Below, one piece after another: positions 34,385-42,859 of a stretch of 64,000 nt of DNA (the stretch's first letter is position 1; every line of letters begins with the position of its first letter). The translations under genes were made by a program, and so were the position numbers. The notes below the pieces were generated by a model that had not been told where the DNA came from, made no database searches, and saw only the letters and a list, made by a program, of their open reading frames with translations. The DNA comes from Virgisporangium aurantiacum (GTDB lineage: Bacteria > Actinomycetota > Actinomycetes > Mycobacteriales > Micromonosporaceae), in the NCBI RefSeq assembly GCF_016863635.1, contig NZ_BOPG01000023.1, positions 186,001 to 250,000 on the forward strand, in the 5' to 3' direction.

Positions 34385-35257
34385 ATGGACGTGGTACTCG
34401 CGGCCGCTGGCTTCGGCGTGGGCATCGTGGTCGGGCTGACCGGCATGGGCGGGGGCGCTCTCATTACGCCGATCCTGGTGCTGTTCTTCGGCATCCCGCC
34501 GCTCGCCGCGGTGTCGAGCGACCTCGTCGTCAGCGCCGTGATGAAGCCGTTCGGCGGGGTCGTGCACGCCCGGCGGGGCACCGTGAACTGGCGCCTCGTC
34601 GGCTGGCTGTGCGCCGGCAGCGTGCCCAGCGCGTTCTGCGGCGCGCTCCTCGCCCGGGCGGTCGGCGGCGGTGACGTCCAGAACGTCGTCCGGATCGCGC
34701 TCGGGGTGGCGCTGATCCTGGCCGTCGCCGGTCTCGTCGGCAAGGCCTATATGGCCCGGGCAGCGAGAACGGCCGCCGCGATCCGGGTCCGCCCGCTCCC
34801 CACGCTGCTGCTCGGCGCGGTCGGCGGGCTCGTGGTCGGCATGACGTCGGTCGGCTCCGGGTCCCTGATCATCGTCTTCCTGCTCATGCTGTACCCGACG
34901 CTGCGGGCCAACGACCTCGTCGGCACCGACCTCATCCAGGCCGTTCCGCTGGTCACCGCGGCCGCGCTCGGGCACCTGTTCTTCGGTGACCTGCACCTCG
35001 ACGTCGCCGGTGCGCTGCTCGTCGGGTCGATCCCCGGCGTGCTGCTCGGCGCGCACCTGTCCACGCGCGCACCGGCCGGCTTCGTCCGGGCGGCCCTGGC
35101 CGTTGTCCTGCTCGCCAGCGGGCTCAAGCTGCTCCGCCTGCCCGACCCGGCGGTCGCCGTGGTCGCCGTCGCGGTGACGTCGGTCCTCGTCGCCCGGGCG
35201 CTGCGCCGGCGCCGGACCGACGCCCCCGCCACGAAGGACGCCGTTCCGGTGCGCTAG
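34385..35257 (+). CDS. TSUP (TauE/SafE) family anion permease
   Basis: A protein of 290 aa with about eight hydrophobic segments. The two family repeats are visible as VGLTGMGGGALITPILVLFF and later VGMTSVGSGSLIIVFLLMLY, the conserved Gly-rich motifs of TSUP transporters, which move sulfite, sulfonates or related anions across the membrane. There is no Shine-Dalgarno before the ATG. Substrate cannot be assigned, because no sulfur-metabolism gene is adjacent. Confidence 0.88.
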   Translation: MDVVLAAAGFGVGIVVGLTGMGGGALITPILVLFFGIPPLAAVSSDLVVSAVMKPFGGVVHARRGTVNWRLVGWLCAGSVPSAFCGALLARAVGGGDVQNVVRIALGVALILAVAGLVGKAYMARAARTAAAIRVRPLPTLLLGAVGGLVVGMTSVGSGSLIIVFLLMLYPTLRANDLVGTDLIQAVPLVTAAALGHLFFGDLHLDVAGALLVGSIPGVLLGAHLSTRAPAGFVRAALAVVLLASGLKLLRLPDPAVAVVAVAVTSVLVARALRRRRTDAPATKDAVPVR

Positions 35258-35342
35258 ACATTCGGCGCCCAGTCGACGACCAGTCGTTGTCCAGTCCCCC
35301 ACTCCAGACTGGCGGCGTTTCGTCGACAGGAAGGAGCCCGAT

Positions 35343-35981
35343 GTGAAACTGACAAGGAGGCTCGGCGCCCTCGCGGCGTTCGTCGCCCTGATCACGGCCA
35401 CACCCGGTGCCGCGCTCGCCGACCCGGCCATCGGCCCCGGATTCCCGCACGCTCCCATCCAGGTGGCGCCGTGCTCGTCGCTCGGACCGATCGACTGGTG
35501 GGGCACCAACCAGGGCGGCTACGCACGGGACGGCATCCGGTACATCGTCGTCTCGACGACGCCCGTATTCGAGCTGGCGTACGGCCGGTTCAACGAGAAC
35601 CGCACCGACCAGACCATCAACGGCAACTGGACCGCCACCGAGTCCCGGACGGTCACGATGACCGCCTCCATCACCCTGACCATCCAGGGCGGCCGCGCCA
35701 ACCCGGAGACGCTGGCGCTGACCGTCACGCTGGCCACCGGCTTCCAGATCCAGGTGTCGCGCACCACCTCCATCGGTGTCGGCGCCACCGCCCCGATCCC
35801 GCCGTTCCGCACCATGCTCGGTGAGTACGGGCTGCAGAGCTTCGACGTCGTCATGGACGTGCACACCGTCGGCATGCGGCACGACATGCAGACGTGCGAG
35901 TACCGGTTGGGCAGCAACGTCACCCGGGAAACCGCCCACGTTCCGACCATCAACGAGGGCTGGCGGTTCACCCTCACCTGA
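35343..35981 (+). CDS. Secreted hypothetical protein
   Basis: A protein of 212 aa from a GTG with AAGGAG 7 bases upstream. The signal peptide is KLTRRLGALAAFVALITATP with a cut near ALA-D. The mature part is beta-rich with many Thr residues (ESRTVTMTASITLTIQ, ALTVTLATGFQIQVSRTTSI) and two cysteines. It could be a beta-sandwich or pore-former-like protein, but no family is recognised. The stop lies inside a hexanucleotide repeat. Confidence 0.72.
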   Translation: MKLTRRLGALAAFVALITATPGAALADPAIGPGFPHAPIQVAPCSSLGPIDWWGTNQGGYARDGIRYIVVSTTPVFELAYGRFNENRTDQTINGNWTATESRTVTMTASITLTIQGGRANPETLALTVTLATGFQIQVSRTTSIGVGATAPIPPFRTMLGEYGLQSFDVVMDVHTVGMRHDMQTCEYRLGSNVTRETAHVPTINEGWRFTLT

Positions 35982-36000
35982 GCCTGAGCCTGAGCCTGAG
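35977..36000 (+). repeat. (CCTGAG)4 tandem repeat including a stop codon
   Basis: Four perfect CCTGAG copies. The stop TGA (35979-35981) of the secreted protein is in the first copy. All copies keep TGA in the same frame, so expansion would not extend the protein. Confidence 0.9.
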
Positions 36001-36005
36001 CGTCA

Positions 36006-36033
36006 CGGGCCCTCCGTCCGCGCGGAGGGCCCG
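36006..36033. terminator. 11-bp hairpin before the GNAT gene
   Basis: CGGGCCCTCCG, 6-base loop, CGGAGGGCCCG. It follows the secreted-protein gene and directly abuts the next promoter. Confidence 0.8.
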
Positions 36034-36039
36034 TACAGT
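36034..36039 (+). promoter_or_regulatory. -10 box TACAGT for a leaderless GNAT gene
   Basis: TACAGT begins at the base after the terminator hairpin and lies 7 bases before the GTG at 36047, the normal -10 to +1 distance. There is no room for a ribosome site. Confidence 0.55.
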
Positions 36040-36046
36040 CGGGCGG

Positions 36047-36517
36047 GTGACGGGAATCGACATCCATGTGGTGACCGCCGACGACATCGACGACCTACTC
36101 GTCTCCGTGGCCGGCCTGTTCCGGGAGGACGCCGGCACCCATGACTCCACAATGGACATCACCTGGCCGGCCCGCGGCGGCGCCGAGTACTACGGCGGGC
36201 TGGTCGGCACCGACGACTGCCTGCTGACCGTCGCCCGGGCCGGCACCGCGACCGTCGGCCATCTGGTGGGCAAGCTGCAGGCCCCGGGCGACCTGCGCCC
36301 CGTTGCCGTCGCGGTGCTGGAGAGCATCCGGGTCGACCCCGCCGCCCGGGGCAGCGGGGTCGGCAGCCGGCTCGTGGAGCACTTCCTCGCGTGGGCCCGG
36401 GCCAACGGCGCCAGCCATGCCAGCGTCAGCGCATACGCCGCCAACGACGGCGCCCAACGCTTCTACCGACGGCACGGCTTCGCGCCGATGTCGGTCACCC
36501 TGCGCCGGGACCTTTAG
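36047..36517 (+). CDS. GNAT-family N-acetyltransferase
   Basis: A protein of 156 aa from the GTG at 36047. The acetyl-CoA motif A is clear (AVAVLESIRVDPAARGSGVG then SRLVEHFLAWARANGA), and motif B is SAYAANDGAQRFYRRHGFAP. A single-domain enzyme acetylating an unknown amine. Its 3' end overlaps the convergent SPFH gene by 23 bases. Confidence 0.9.
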   Translation: MTGIDIHVVTADDIDDLLVSVAGLFREDAGTHDSTMDITWPARGGAEYYGGLVGTDDCLLTVARAGTATVGHLVGKLQAPGDLRPVAVAVLESIRVDPAARGSGVGSRLVEHFLAWARANGASHASVSAYAANDGAQRFYRRHGFAPMSVTLRRDL

Positions 36518-37850
36518 CGTCACGCAAGGCGTTGACGACGGCCGCGAGCTCCGCGATCAGCCCGCCCACCGACGTGCCGTCGTTGCCACCGATGGTCACC
36601 GCGCGAAGCTCGGCCGGCTTGGGCATCCTCGCGACGATCTCCGGCAGCCGCTCCACCAGTTGGGCCTGGATGCTCTCCGCCGACTGGGCGTTCGCGATGT
36701 CGCCGCGCAACCGGTCCCGGTCGAGGACCAGCAGGGCCTGTTCGTGTGCGGCCGCCGCGGTCGCCGCTTCGTCCTCCCGTTCGAGGGCGCGCAATGCCTG
36801 CTCGTTCTCCATCCGCGCCAGGGTGACCTCGTGCTCCTGCCGCTGCCGGGCACGGCGCAACTCCAACGCGTGGGCCGCCGTCTCGTTCTCCAGGTCGGCG
36901 AGCGTCCGCGCGTCCTCCTGCTCGCGGCCGGCCCGGCGGACGCGCTCGGCCGTGTCGCGGTCGAAGCCCGCCGACTCGTCGCGGTGGCGCAGGTCGCCGA
37001 GTTCGCGTTCGTCGGCCAGGCGGCGGGTCTCGCGGGCACGGGCGACGCTCATCTCGCGCTCGGAGACCGCGTCGGCGGCCGTGAGTTCCGCGAGCCGCGC
37101 GACGCGTTCCTGTTCGGCGCGGTAGGGCTTCTGCAGGTTCTCCCAGAGGCGGGACGAGCTGACCACGGCCTCCTTGATCTGCACGGTGACGATGCGCAGC
37201 CCGAGCCCGCTGTCGCCCTCGGCCACCGCTCTCAGGCGGGCGGTGAGCTCCTCGATGATCGGCTGCTTGTCGCTGAGGACCTCGTGGACGCCCATCGTGG
37301 CGACCTTGTCCTTGATGGCGGCCTCCGCCTGCTCCTTCAGCTGCAGGTTGACCAGGCGCATCGGGTCGTCGGGATCGCTGAAGTCGAGCTTGCGGTACGC
37401 GGTGGCGAAGTCCTCGATGATCCACTGGACGTACGCCTGCACCACCACGCCCTGCAGCTCGCGGCAGATCGAGAAGGCGCTGAGGAGGATCGTCTGCATC
37501 GCGCCGGGCACGACGAGGAACGCGTCGGTCTGCGGCCGGTACCGGAACGACACCCCGAGCCCGATGTGCAGCGGCTCGGGCCGGCTGCGGCGGGTGTGCA
37601 CCACGAACGCGTTCGGCGGCACCAGAACGGTTCTCCACCGCCAGAAGCCGGTGACCCGCACCTCGACCCCGGCCGGCCGGGGCCGGTCGGCCGGCGGCCG
37701 CGCGGCTGCCCGGCCGCGTGCCGCGTGGGGCGCCTGAGCCTGCGCGGGCGCCGGTGCCGCGCCGCGGTTGGACTTCAGGTTCTCCTCGAGGACCTGCTGC
37801 TGCGCGACGACCCGGTCGAGATACTCGTTCCGGTTCTGGGTGGACGCCAT
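36495..37850 (-). CDS. SPFH/band-7 domain protein with long coiled coil
   Basis: A protein of 451 aa from the ATG at 37850 (GGGAAGGG upstream). An Ala/Pro-rich N-terminal tail is followed by an SPFH-like core (WRTVLVPPNAFVVHTRRSRP, MQTILLSAFSICRELQGVVV, LGLRIVTVQIKEAVVSSS). A long charged coiled coil spans about residues 240-400 (AEQERVARLAELTAADAV and following). There is no clear membrane helix, unlike flotillins or stomatins. SPFH proteins build membrane-bound oligomeric cages. The small gene at 37905, on the same strand 54 bases upstream, is a probable partner. Confidence 0.82.
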   Translation of the reverse strand: MASTQNRNEYLDRVVAQQQVLEENLKSNRGAAPAPAQAQAPHAARGRAAARPPADRPRPAGVEVRVTGFWRWRTVLVPPNAFVVHTRRSRPEPLHIGLGVSFRYRPQTDAFLVVPGAMQTILLSAFSICRELQGVVVQAYVQWIIEDFATAYRKLDFSDPDDPMRLVNLQLKEQAEAAIKDKVATMGVHEVLSDKQPIIEELTARLRAVAEGDSGLGLRIVTVQIKEAVVSSSRLWENLQKPYRAEQERVARLAELTAADAVSEREMSVARARETRRLADERELGDLRHRDESAGFDRDTAERVRRAGREQEDARTLADLENETAAHALELRRARQRQEHEVTLARMENEQALRALEREDEAATAAAAHEQALLVLDRDRLRGDIANAQSAESIQAQLVERLPEIVARMPKPAELRAVTIGGNDGTSVGGLIAELAAVVNALRDAKGPGAG

Positions 37851-37904
37851 CGGTACCCTTCCCGCTCGATGTCCACCCAATGTTTAGCGGGGCGAGTCAA
37901 GCGA

Positions 37905-38123
37905 TCACAGGTAGACGTCGAGCCGTCCCCCGTCGGTCCGCTCGCTCGGCTGCGGCAGGTCGGCGGCGACCTTCGCGGGCAGGTCGACGTGCCGGACCGC
38001 CTGCAGGAGGTCGGCCTGTGCGTTGACCGCCGCCTGGTACGCCTCGGGATCCCGGTTCTGGTTGTTGGCCGTGGGAAAACTGAGCTGCAGTGCGTTTCCG
38101 GAACCGATTGCGTTGATCGCCAT
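37905..38123 (-). CDS. Small hypothetical protein upstream of the SPFH gene
   Basis: A protein of 72 aa from the ATG at 38123 (GGCAGG upstream), starting MAINAIGSGNALQLSFPTAN. It is soluble, rich in Ala/Gln/Asn, with a helical centre (PEAYQAAVNAQADLLQAVRH). No family is recognised. Its position 5' of the SPFH gene suggests co-transcription. Confidence 0.65.
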   Translation of the reverse strand: MAINAIGSGNALQLSFPTANNQNRDPEAYQAAVNAQADLLQAVRHVDLPAKVAADLPQPSERTDGGRLDVYL

Positions 38124-38210
38124 GGGACCTGCCTTTGGGCCGGTGCCGGACGACGGTTCGCCCAGCGACGGAGTTTGGCTATATGACAATCGGCGGCCGG
38201 TCGGCCGGCC

Positions 38211-40955
38211 TTAGCGCAAGGTGGGCACCGATCCACCGTCCACCCAGGACACCTCGACCCCGGCCAGCCCGGCGCACCACGGTTCCGCCAGCGCGGCGAG
38301 CGCCGGCCGGTCGACCGGTCGGCGTCCGAGGCCGATCGCGTACCGCACGGTGTCCACAGTGGATTCGAACGGCCGGGGCCACGCGTGCGCATCCGTCACA
38401 CCGGCCTCTTCCAGCGCCGTGAGCAACGACCGCACCCGCCCGCGCACCCGCCCCTTCGTCGCCTCGTGGGCCGGCACGGAGAGCACGGCCCAGGCCGCGT
38501 GCCGGCGGTGCATCGGCGGCGGCGCCAGCAGTTCCGCCGGGTTCTCCCACGCCTCGTACAACTCCTGCGTCACCAGGTCACGCCAGCCCGCACCGACCTG
38601 CTCCGTGCACAGCCGCACCGGCGCCGTCGGCGTGTAGATCGACAGGGCGCGGCCCACCGCGTCACCGGGCGGCCCGGCCAGCGTCACCGGCTCGCGCCAG
38701 TCCCACGCCGCCCACGTCCCGAAGAACTCCCGAACCAGCGCGTCGGCCGGCAGGTCGCCGTGCTCGCGCCCGACACGCGCCGCCAGTACCGCCCACGCGA
38801 TGCCCGGGATCCCGCCGTGCGGCGCGGAATCCAGCCCGCGCGCCCGCGCCCACCCCTTGACCGTGCGGGCCAACGCGGCGAACGCGGCACGCTTCCCGTC
38901 GACGGCGGCGAGTATTGCGTCGGCGTCGCTGACTGCCCGCAACGCCACCGCCGCCGCCTCACCGAGCTCCATGCGCCGCGCGACCGCCTCCGCCGGCGCG
39001 ACGTCGCCGGTGAACACCACCACGAGATCCGTGGTGAGACCATCGATCCGCAGCCGTAGGCCGGGCACCCGCGCACCGACCACCTCCCGGATCGCCGCCC
39101 CGGGCAATACGCTTCGAACAGCGGACTCCACTGTGGACAGGTCTCCGACACCCGGCAACGCGGCGACCAGATCGAGGTCCGATCCCGGCCGCGCGCATCC
39201 CATCCGCCGCGACCCGACCACCTCGACGACGCCGGGGGCCAGCGCCACCGCCAGCCTGGCCGCGATCGCCGGTGCCGGGCCATCGCGGCCACTGTCTACA
39301 AAGGACAAAATAGATGACGCCCACCGCGTAGCACCCGTTCCCAATGCGACCGTCGCGCGGGTCTCCATCGGGCCGTCGCCGCGGCGCGACAGGAGCACGA
39401 GTTCGCCCACGGGTGCCGTGGATCCCTTTACCTGTACGGTTGCGCCGTCAGGATCGGCGGTGCGACCGAGCGTGAGATGCGGCGTGAAACCCTCGGCCCG
39501 CCCGCGGCACCGCGGGAACCGCAGCTCCAGTTCCCGCCGCAGCGCCGCCCACGGCGCCGGATCGGCCGCGGCCGGGTCGAGCCACACCGTCATCTCGTCG
39601 CGGTGCCGGAACGTCCTGATCCCGTCGAGGCGGGCCGTGAACGGCGCCACCTTCGCGGCGGCGTCGGCGACCAGCGGCAGCGCCCGCTCGAAGTCGGCCT
39701 CCGGCACGAAGCCGAAGAGCAGGTTCACGTGCGGCGGCCACCGGTCGACCTGCGGATCGTGTGCGGCGCGGACGCGCTGGATCGCCGGCCACAACTCGTC
39801 TGGCGGCAACCAGGCGACGGCCGTGCGGGCGGTCGGCGCGACGTCGAGCACCGCGGTGCCGTCGGGTGCGCCCGCCGCGAGCTCGACGCACACGCCGAAG
39901 TGGTCGGAGACGAACAGCCCGTCGGGTGTCGCGGGCGTCTGTCCACAGAGGACGGCTCCGGTCGGGCGGAACGTCGGCCCGCGCAGCAGGACCCGGTCGA
40001 TCCGCGCGGCCCGCATCGACAACGACGAGACGGCGGCGAGCGGGTTGACGCCCGGGTCGAACGTCGCCGTGTCGTCGCCGGTCAGCTCCGTCCAGGTGTC
40101 ACGCATTCCCAGCGTCATGGCCGGGGTGGCGCTGCCGTCGTTGAAGTCGCCGAGCAGCACCACGTCGGCGTCGACCCCGCCGAGCCCGTCGGCCAGTTCG
40201 GTGAGTTCGCGCGTCCGGTGCGTGGCACCGCCGTCGGTGTGGTCGCTCGTCAGGTGGGTGCCGACCACCACCAGCGGGCCGGCGGCCGTCAGCACGGTGA
40301 GCCCGGCGGCGGCCTTGTACGGGCCGAACGCGTGCCGGCCGGCCTCCCGCACCGGCAGCCGGCTGAGCATCAGCAGCCCGCTCGCCTCGACCTCGCGGCC
40401 GCGCTCGTCGGTGTCCACTGTGTACTCTTCGCGGACCCATGGCGCGGCGAGGATCATCGCCAGCAGCCCGGCCTGCACCTCCTGCAGCGCGATGACGTCG
40501 GCGTCGGCGTTCCGGAGGGCGGCGAGCAGCAGCGGCCACCGGCGGGCGGTGTCGATGCGGTCGCTGTCGTAGCGGTCCCACAACGTGTTCCACGTCAGCA
40601 GCCGAATCGCTGTCGCCGTTCCGGCTCCCTCGTTCTCGGCCGGCCGCCAGCCGTTGTCGTAGCCGTACGGCGTGCGGGCGGTGAAGAACGGCGCGCGCAG
40701 CAGCCGCGCCTCCCGCACGCGGCCGGCGCCCGACGAGTCGACCCGGTCGACCCCCGCCGCGCGGTCCCAGACCACCTCGCCGTCGGCCTCCACGAACAGC
40801 ACGCGGTGCCACGGGATGTCGCCGCCGGGAACGAAGTTCGGCAACGGGACGCGCTTGGGCGCCGCGCCGCGGACGTTGATGCCGAGCACGAACCGGGCCG
40901 GGTCGAACCGCGGATCCCACCGGACCCGGTGGTAGATCTCCTCGCTGGTACGCAT
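38211..40955 (-). CDS. Four-domain RNA-repair protein: MJ1316/DUF504, EEP, 2H phosphoesterase, poly(A)-polymerase-like NTase
   Basis: A protein of 914 aa from the ATG at 40955; longer in-frame starts run into the ligase gene. Residues 1-75 match the MJ1316/DUF504 domain predicted to recognise RNA ends (EEIYHRVRWDPRFDPARFVL, IPWHRVLFVEADGEVVW). About 115-360 is an endonuclease/exonuclease/phosphatase domain (LLTWNTLWDR, ALQEVQ, VGTHLTSDHT, LGDFND, VSDHFGV). About 400-500 is a 2H (2'-5' ligase/cyclic phosphodiesterase) domain with HVNLLFG and HLTLGR. About 575-914 is a nucleotidyltransferase with GSRRMGCARPGSDLDLVAAL and a poly(A)-polymerase-like body. It lies 7 bases after the RNA ligase-kinase gene. 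The domain set fits removal of cyclic phosphates, end trimming and re-tailing of damaged RNA. Confidence 0.88.
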   Translation of the reverse strand: MRTSEEIYHRVRWDPRFDPARFVLGINVRGAAPKRVPLPNFVPGGDIPWHRVLFVEADGEVVWDRAAGVDRVDSSGAGRVREARLLRAPFFTARTPYGYDNGWRPAENEGAGTATAIRLLTWNTLWDRYDSDRIDTARRWPLLLAALRNADADVIALQEVQAGLLAMILAAPWVREEYTVDTDERGREVEASGLLMLSRLPVREAGRHAFGPYKAAAGLTVLTAAGPLVVVGTHLTSDHTDGGATHRTRELTELADGLGGVDADVVLLGDFNDGSATPAMTLGMRDTWTELTGDDTATFDPGVNPLAAVSSLSMRAARIDRVLLRGPTFRPTGAVLCGQTPATPDGLFVSDHFGVCVELAAGAPDGTAVLDVAPTARTAVAWLPPDELWPAIQRVRAAHDPQVDRWPPHVNLLFGFVPEADFERALPLVADAAAKVAPFTARLDGIRTFRHRDEMTVWLDPAAADPAPWAALRRELELRFPRCRGRAEGFTPHLTLGRTADPDGATVQVKGSTAPVGELVLLSRRGDGPMETRATVALGTGATRWASSILSFVDSGRDGPAPAIAARLAVALAPGVVEVVGSRRMGCARPGSDLDLVAALPGVGDLSTVESAVRSVLPGAAIREVVGARVPGLRLRIDGLTTDLVVVFTGDVAPAEAVARRMELGEAAAVALRAVSDADAILAAVDGKRAAFAALARTVKGWARARGLDSAPHGGIPGIAWAVLAARVGREHGDLPADALVREFFGTWAAWDWREPVTLAGPPGDAVGRALSIYTPTAPVRLCTEQVGAGWRDLVTQELYEAWENPAELLAPPPMHRRHAAWAVLSVPAHEATKGRVRGRVRSLLTALEEAGVTDAHAWPRPFESTVDTVRYAIGLGRRPVDRPALAALAEPWCAGLAGVEVSWVDGGSVPTLR

Positions 40956-40962
40956 CACTGCC

Positions 40963-42666
40963 TCACGGGTCTTCGCTGTCGAGCGTGCCGGCCACGTCGT
41001 CGACGGTGCCGGCCGCGCCGATGTACCAGGTGCGGTGCGCCTCGCCCGGGTACGGCGGCACGAACCGGTGCAGTTGCGCGTCGAGCACCTTCGCCGGCAC
41101 GGGATGCTCGCGCCGGGCGTTGCGGCGTTCCAGCTCCCGGGCGGGCACCAGCAGCACCGCGTGGGTGAGCCACGCGTCGCGGCGCCGGGCGACCGCCTGC
41201 ACCACACCGCGCTGCTGGCCGTTGATCGACGTGGCGTCCCACACCACCGACCGGCCGGCGGCCAGCGCCGCGTCGAGCGCGTCGAGTCCACTGTGGAGGA
41301 TCCCGGTGTTCGCCTTCTGATCGCCGCGGTCGCCTCGTGCCGTGCGGAGGTCGTCGAGCGAGATCACGTCGGTGTTGTCCAGGCCGGCGATGAACGTGCT
41401 CTTGCCGCTGCCCGACGGACCGCTCGTCAGCACCAGCCGGGGGAAGCCGCCGTCGCGCCAGCGCCAGGTGTACGCACGGCCCTCCTCGGCGGTGGCGATG
41501 CGGCCGGCGGCGAACGCGTCGCGGGCCTCAGCCCAGCACCGGTCGGCGCCGTCGAGCCCGTCGAGCGCGTCACGCATCCCGTCCCGCAACGGTTTCAGCG
41601 GTTCCGGACCGAGGAGGCCGGCGTCGTCGGCGTGCAGCAGCGACCACTCGACCTGCTCGCGCTCGGCCCGCTCCGGTGCGACCGCGGCGGCGACCGCGTG
41701 CAGCACACCGAGATCGGCCGACATCGCCATCCGGGCCAGGCCGGCCCGCCGCTGCTCGTCGGGGACGGCGCGGTGCAGGTTGCTGTGCAGCCCGACGAGA
41801 TCGGCGACCCGCCGCGCGAGCGGCAGTCCGATGTGGACGGCCAGCTCGGGTGCCAGCTCCGAACGGCGCCGGTCGTGCAGCAGCGTCGCGAGAACGCCGG
41901 CAAGTCGCGCGTCACCCGTCCGCTGCCCGACGTCCAATCGTGCCGAAGCCTCGACCACCGCATCGCTCTCCGTCGCCGGAAGCCCGATCGCGGCGCCCAG
42001 CGCCGCGGCGTCGGGCGTGGCGCCGGACCGCACGTCCCACAGGGCCGCCGCCGGGCCGCGACCGTTCGGGACGACGGGCGCCAGCATCCAGTGCGTGTCG
42101 GTCTGCACGTGTGCGGGCCGCACCCACTTCGCGACCCGGACGCCGAAGTCGTTGCGGGCAAAGCCTTCCACGGTGCGGACGACGAAGCCCTCCTGCCGCG
42201 CGGTGTCGAGCTTGATCGCGCGCACGGCGCGCTCGTCGAACGTGCCGCGCCACAACACCGGCGGCGTCGGCACGCCGACGCGGCGCGCGAACCGCACCGT
42301 GTCGTCCCAGCCGAGACAGCCGTCGCCGGTCCACACCGAGAACGCGTAGAAGTAGCTCTCGAGGTCGTCGTACGCGATCGAGTGCCGCGCGAACATGTTC
42401 TCGCCGCACACCCGCCAGCCCGCCGGGATGCCGGCGGCGATCCGCCCGTGCAACGCCTTGACCCACGCCCGCGACGGGTGGTGCGCCGAGTCGAGCGACC
42501 GCGCGTGCAGCCCGTCGGCGTACATCGTGGTGTTCTCGCCGTCGAGCTTCTCGGTGACCACGACCTCGCGCCCGACGAACCCGGACAGGTCGCCGGCGGT
42601 GACGTCGTCGGCCGCCTTCCCCGGCGACCACGGCAGGTGCGGGGTACGCGGATAGTGCGTTCGCAC
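40963..42666 (-). CDS. RNA ligase fused to P-loop polynucleotide kinase-like domain
   Basis: A protein of 567 aa from a GTG with GGGAGG upstream. Residues 1-~210 are an ATP-dependent RNA ligase: motif I VTEKLDGENTTMY (nucleophile K40), GENMFARHSIAYDDLESYFY, motif IV EGFVVRT and motif V RVAKWVRP. A helical middle region (~210-400) is unassigned. From ~410 a P-loop kinase begins: LTSGPSGSGKSTF, DVISLDDLRTARGD and VVWDATSINGQQRG. This is the pattern of T4-Pnkp-like 5'-kinases. One polypeptide could thus phosphorylate and seal RNA 5' ends. The partner gene downstream adds 3'-end and cyclic-phosphate processing domains. Confidence 0.9.
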   Translation of the reverse strand: MRTHYPRTPHLPWSPGKAADDVTAGDLSGFVGREVVVTEKLDGENTTMYADGLHARSLDSAHHPSRAWVKALHGRIAAGIPAGWRVCGENMFARHSIAYDDLESYFYAFSVWTGDGCLGWDDTVRFARRVGVPTPPVLWRGTFDERAVRAIKLDTARQEGFVVRTVEGFARNDFGVRVAKWVRPAHVQTDTHWMLAPVVPNGRGPAAALWDVRSGATPDAAALGAAIGLPATESDAVVEASARLDVGQRTGDARLAGVLATLLHDRRRSELAPELAVHIGLPLARRVADLVGLHSNLHRAVPDEQRRAGLARMAMSADLGVLHAVAAAVAPERAEREQVEWSLLHADDAGLLGPEPLKPLRDGMRDALDGLDGADRCWAEARDAFAAGRIATAEEGRAYTWRWRDGGFPRLVLTSGPSGSGKSTFIAGLDNTDVISLDDLRTARGDRGDQKANTGILHSGLDALDAALAAGRSVVWDATSINGQQRGVVQAVARRRDAWLTHAVLLVPARELERRNARREHPVPAKVLDAQLHRFVPPYPGEAHRTWYIGAAGTVDDVAGTLDSEDP

Positions 42667-42775
42667 GTCCCCTCCCTTGTTCGCTTGTCGACGTTAGGGC
42701 CACACCGACCGGCGATCAAGCGAATACGACCGTCCACTGTGGAGCTTGTAGAATCGGGGCGGGGAGGTATGGGAC

Positions 42776-42859
42776 ATGACCGAGCGCTTGCGCGAGGGCA
42801 TCAGCAAGCAGAGCCCTCCCGGTCAGGGCGGGTCACCACGAAGTGGGGAGCCGTCATGA
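42776..42859 (+). CDS. Short upstream ORF coupled to DUF1992 gene
   Basis: 27 codons starting MTERLREGISKQSPPG behind an excellent ribosome site (GGGGAGG, 42761-42767). Its stop TGA overlaps the DUF1992 ATG (ATGA at 42856-42859). It is probably a leader peptide that loads ribosomes onto DUF1992. Its first four residues equal those of the main protein, so duplication of a start region is possible. Confidence 0.45.
   Translation: MTERLREGISKQSPPGQGGSPRSGEPS

Noticed and set aside
34298..35509. 403-codon open frame on the minus strand
   Set aside because: It lies antisense to the clear TSUP transporter gene, is rich in Arg/Asp/Gln with no domain, and exists only because of high GC.
36303..38186. 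627-codon plus-strand frame over the SPFH gene
   Set aside because: Antisense shadow of the SPFH protein, which has recognisable domains and a ribosome site.
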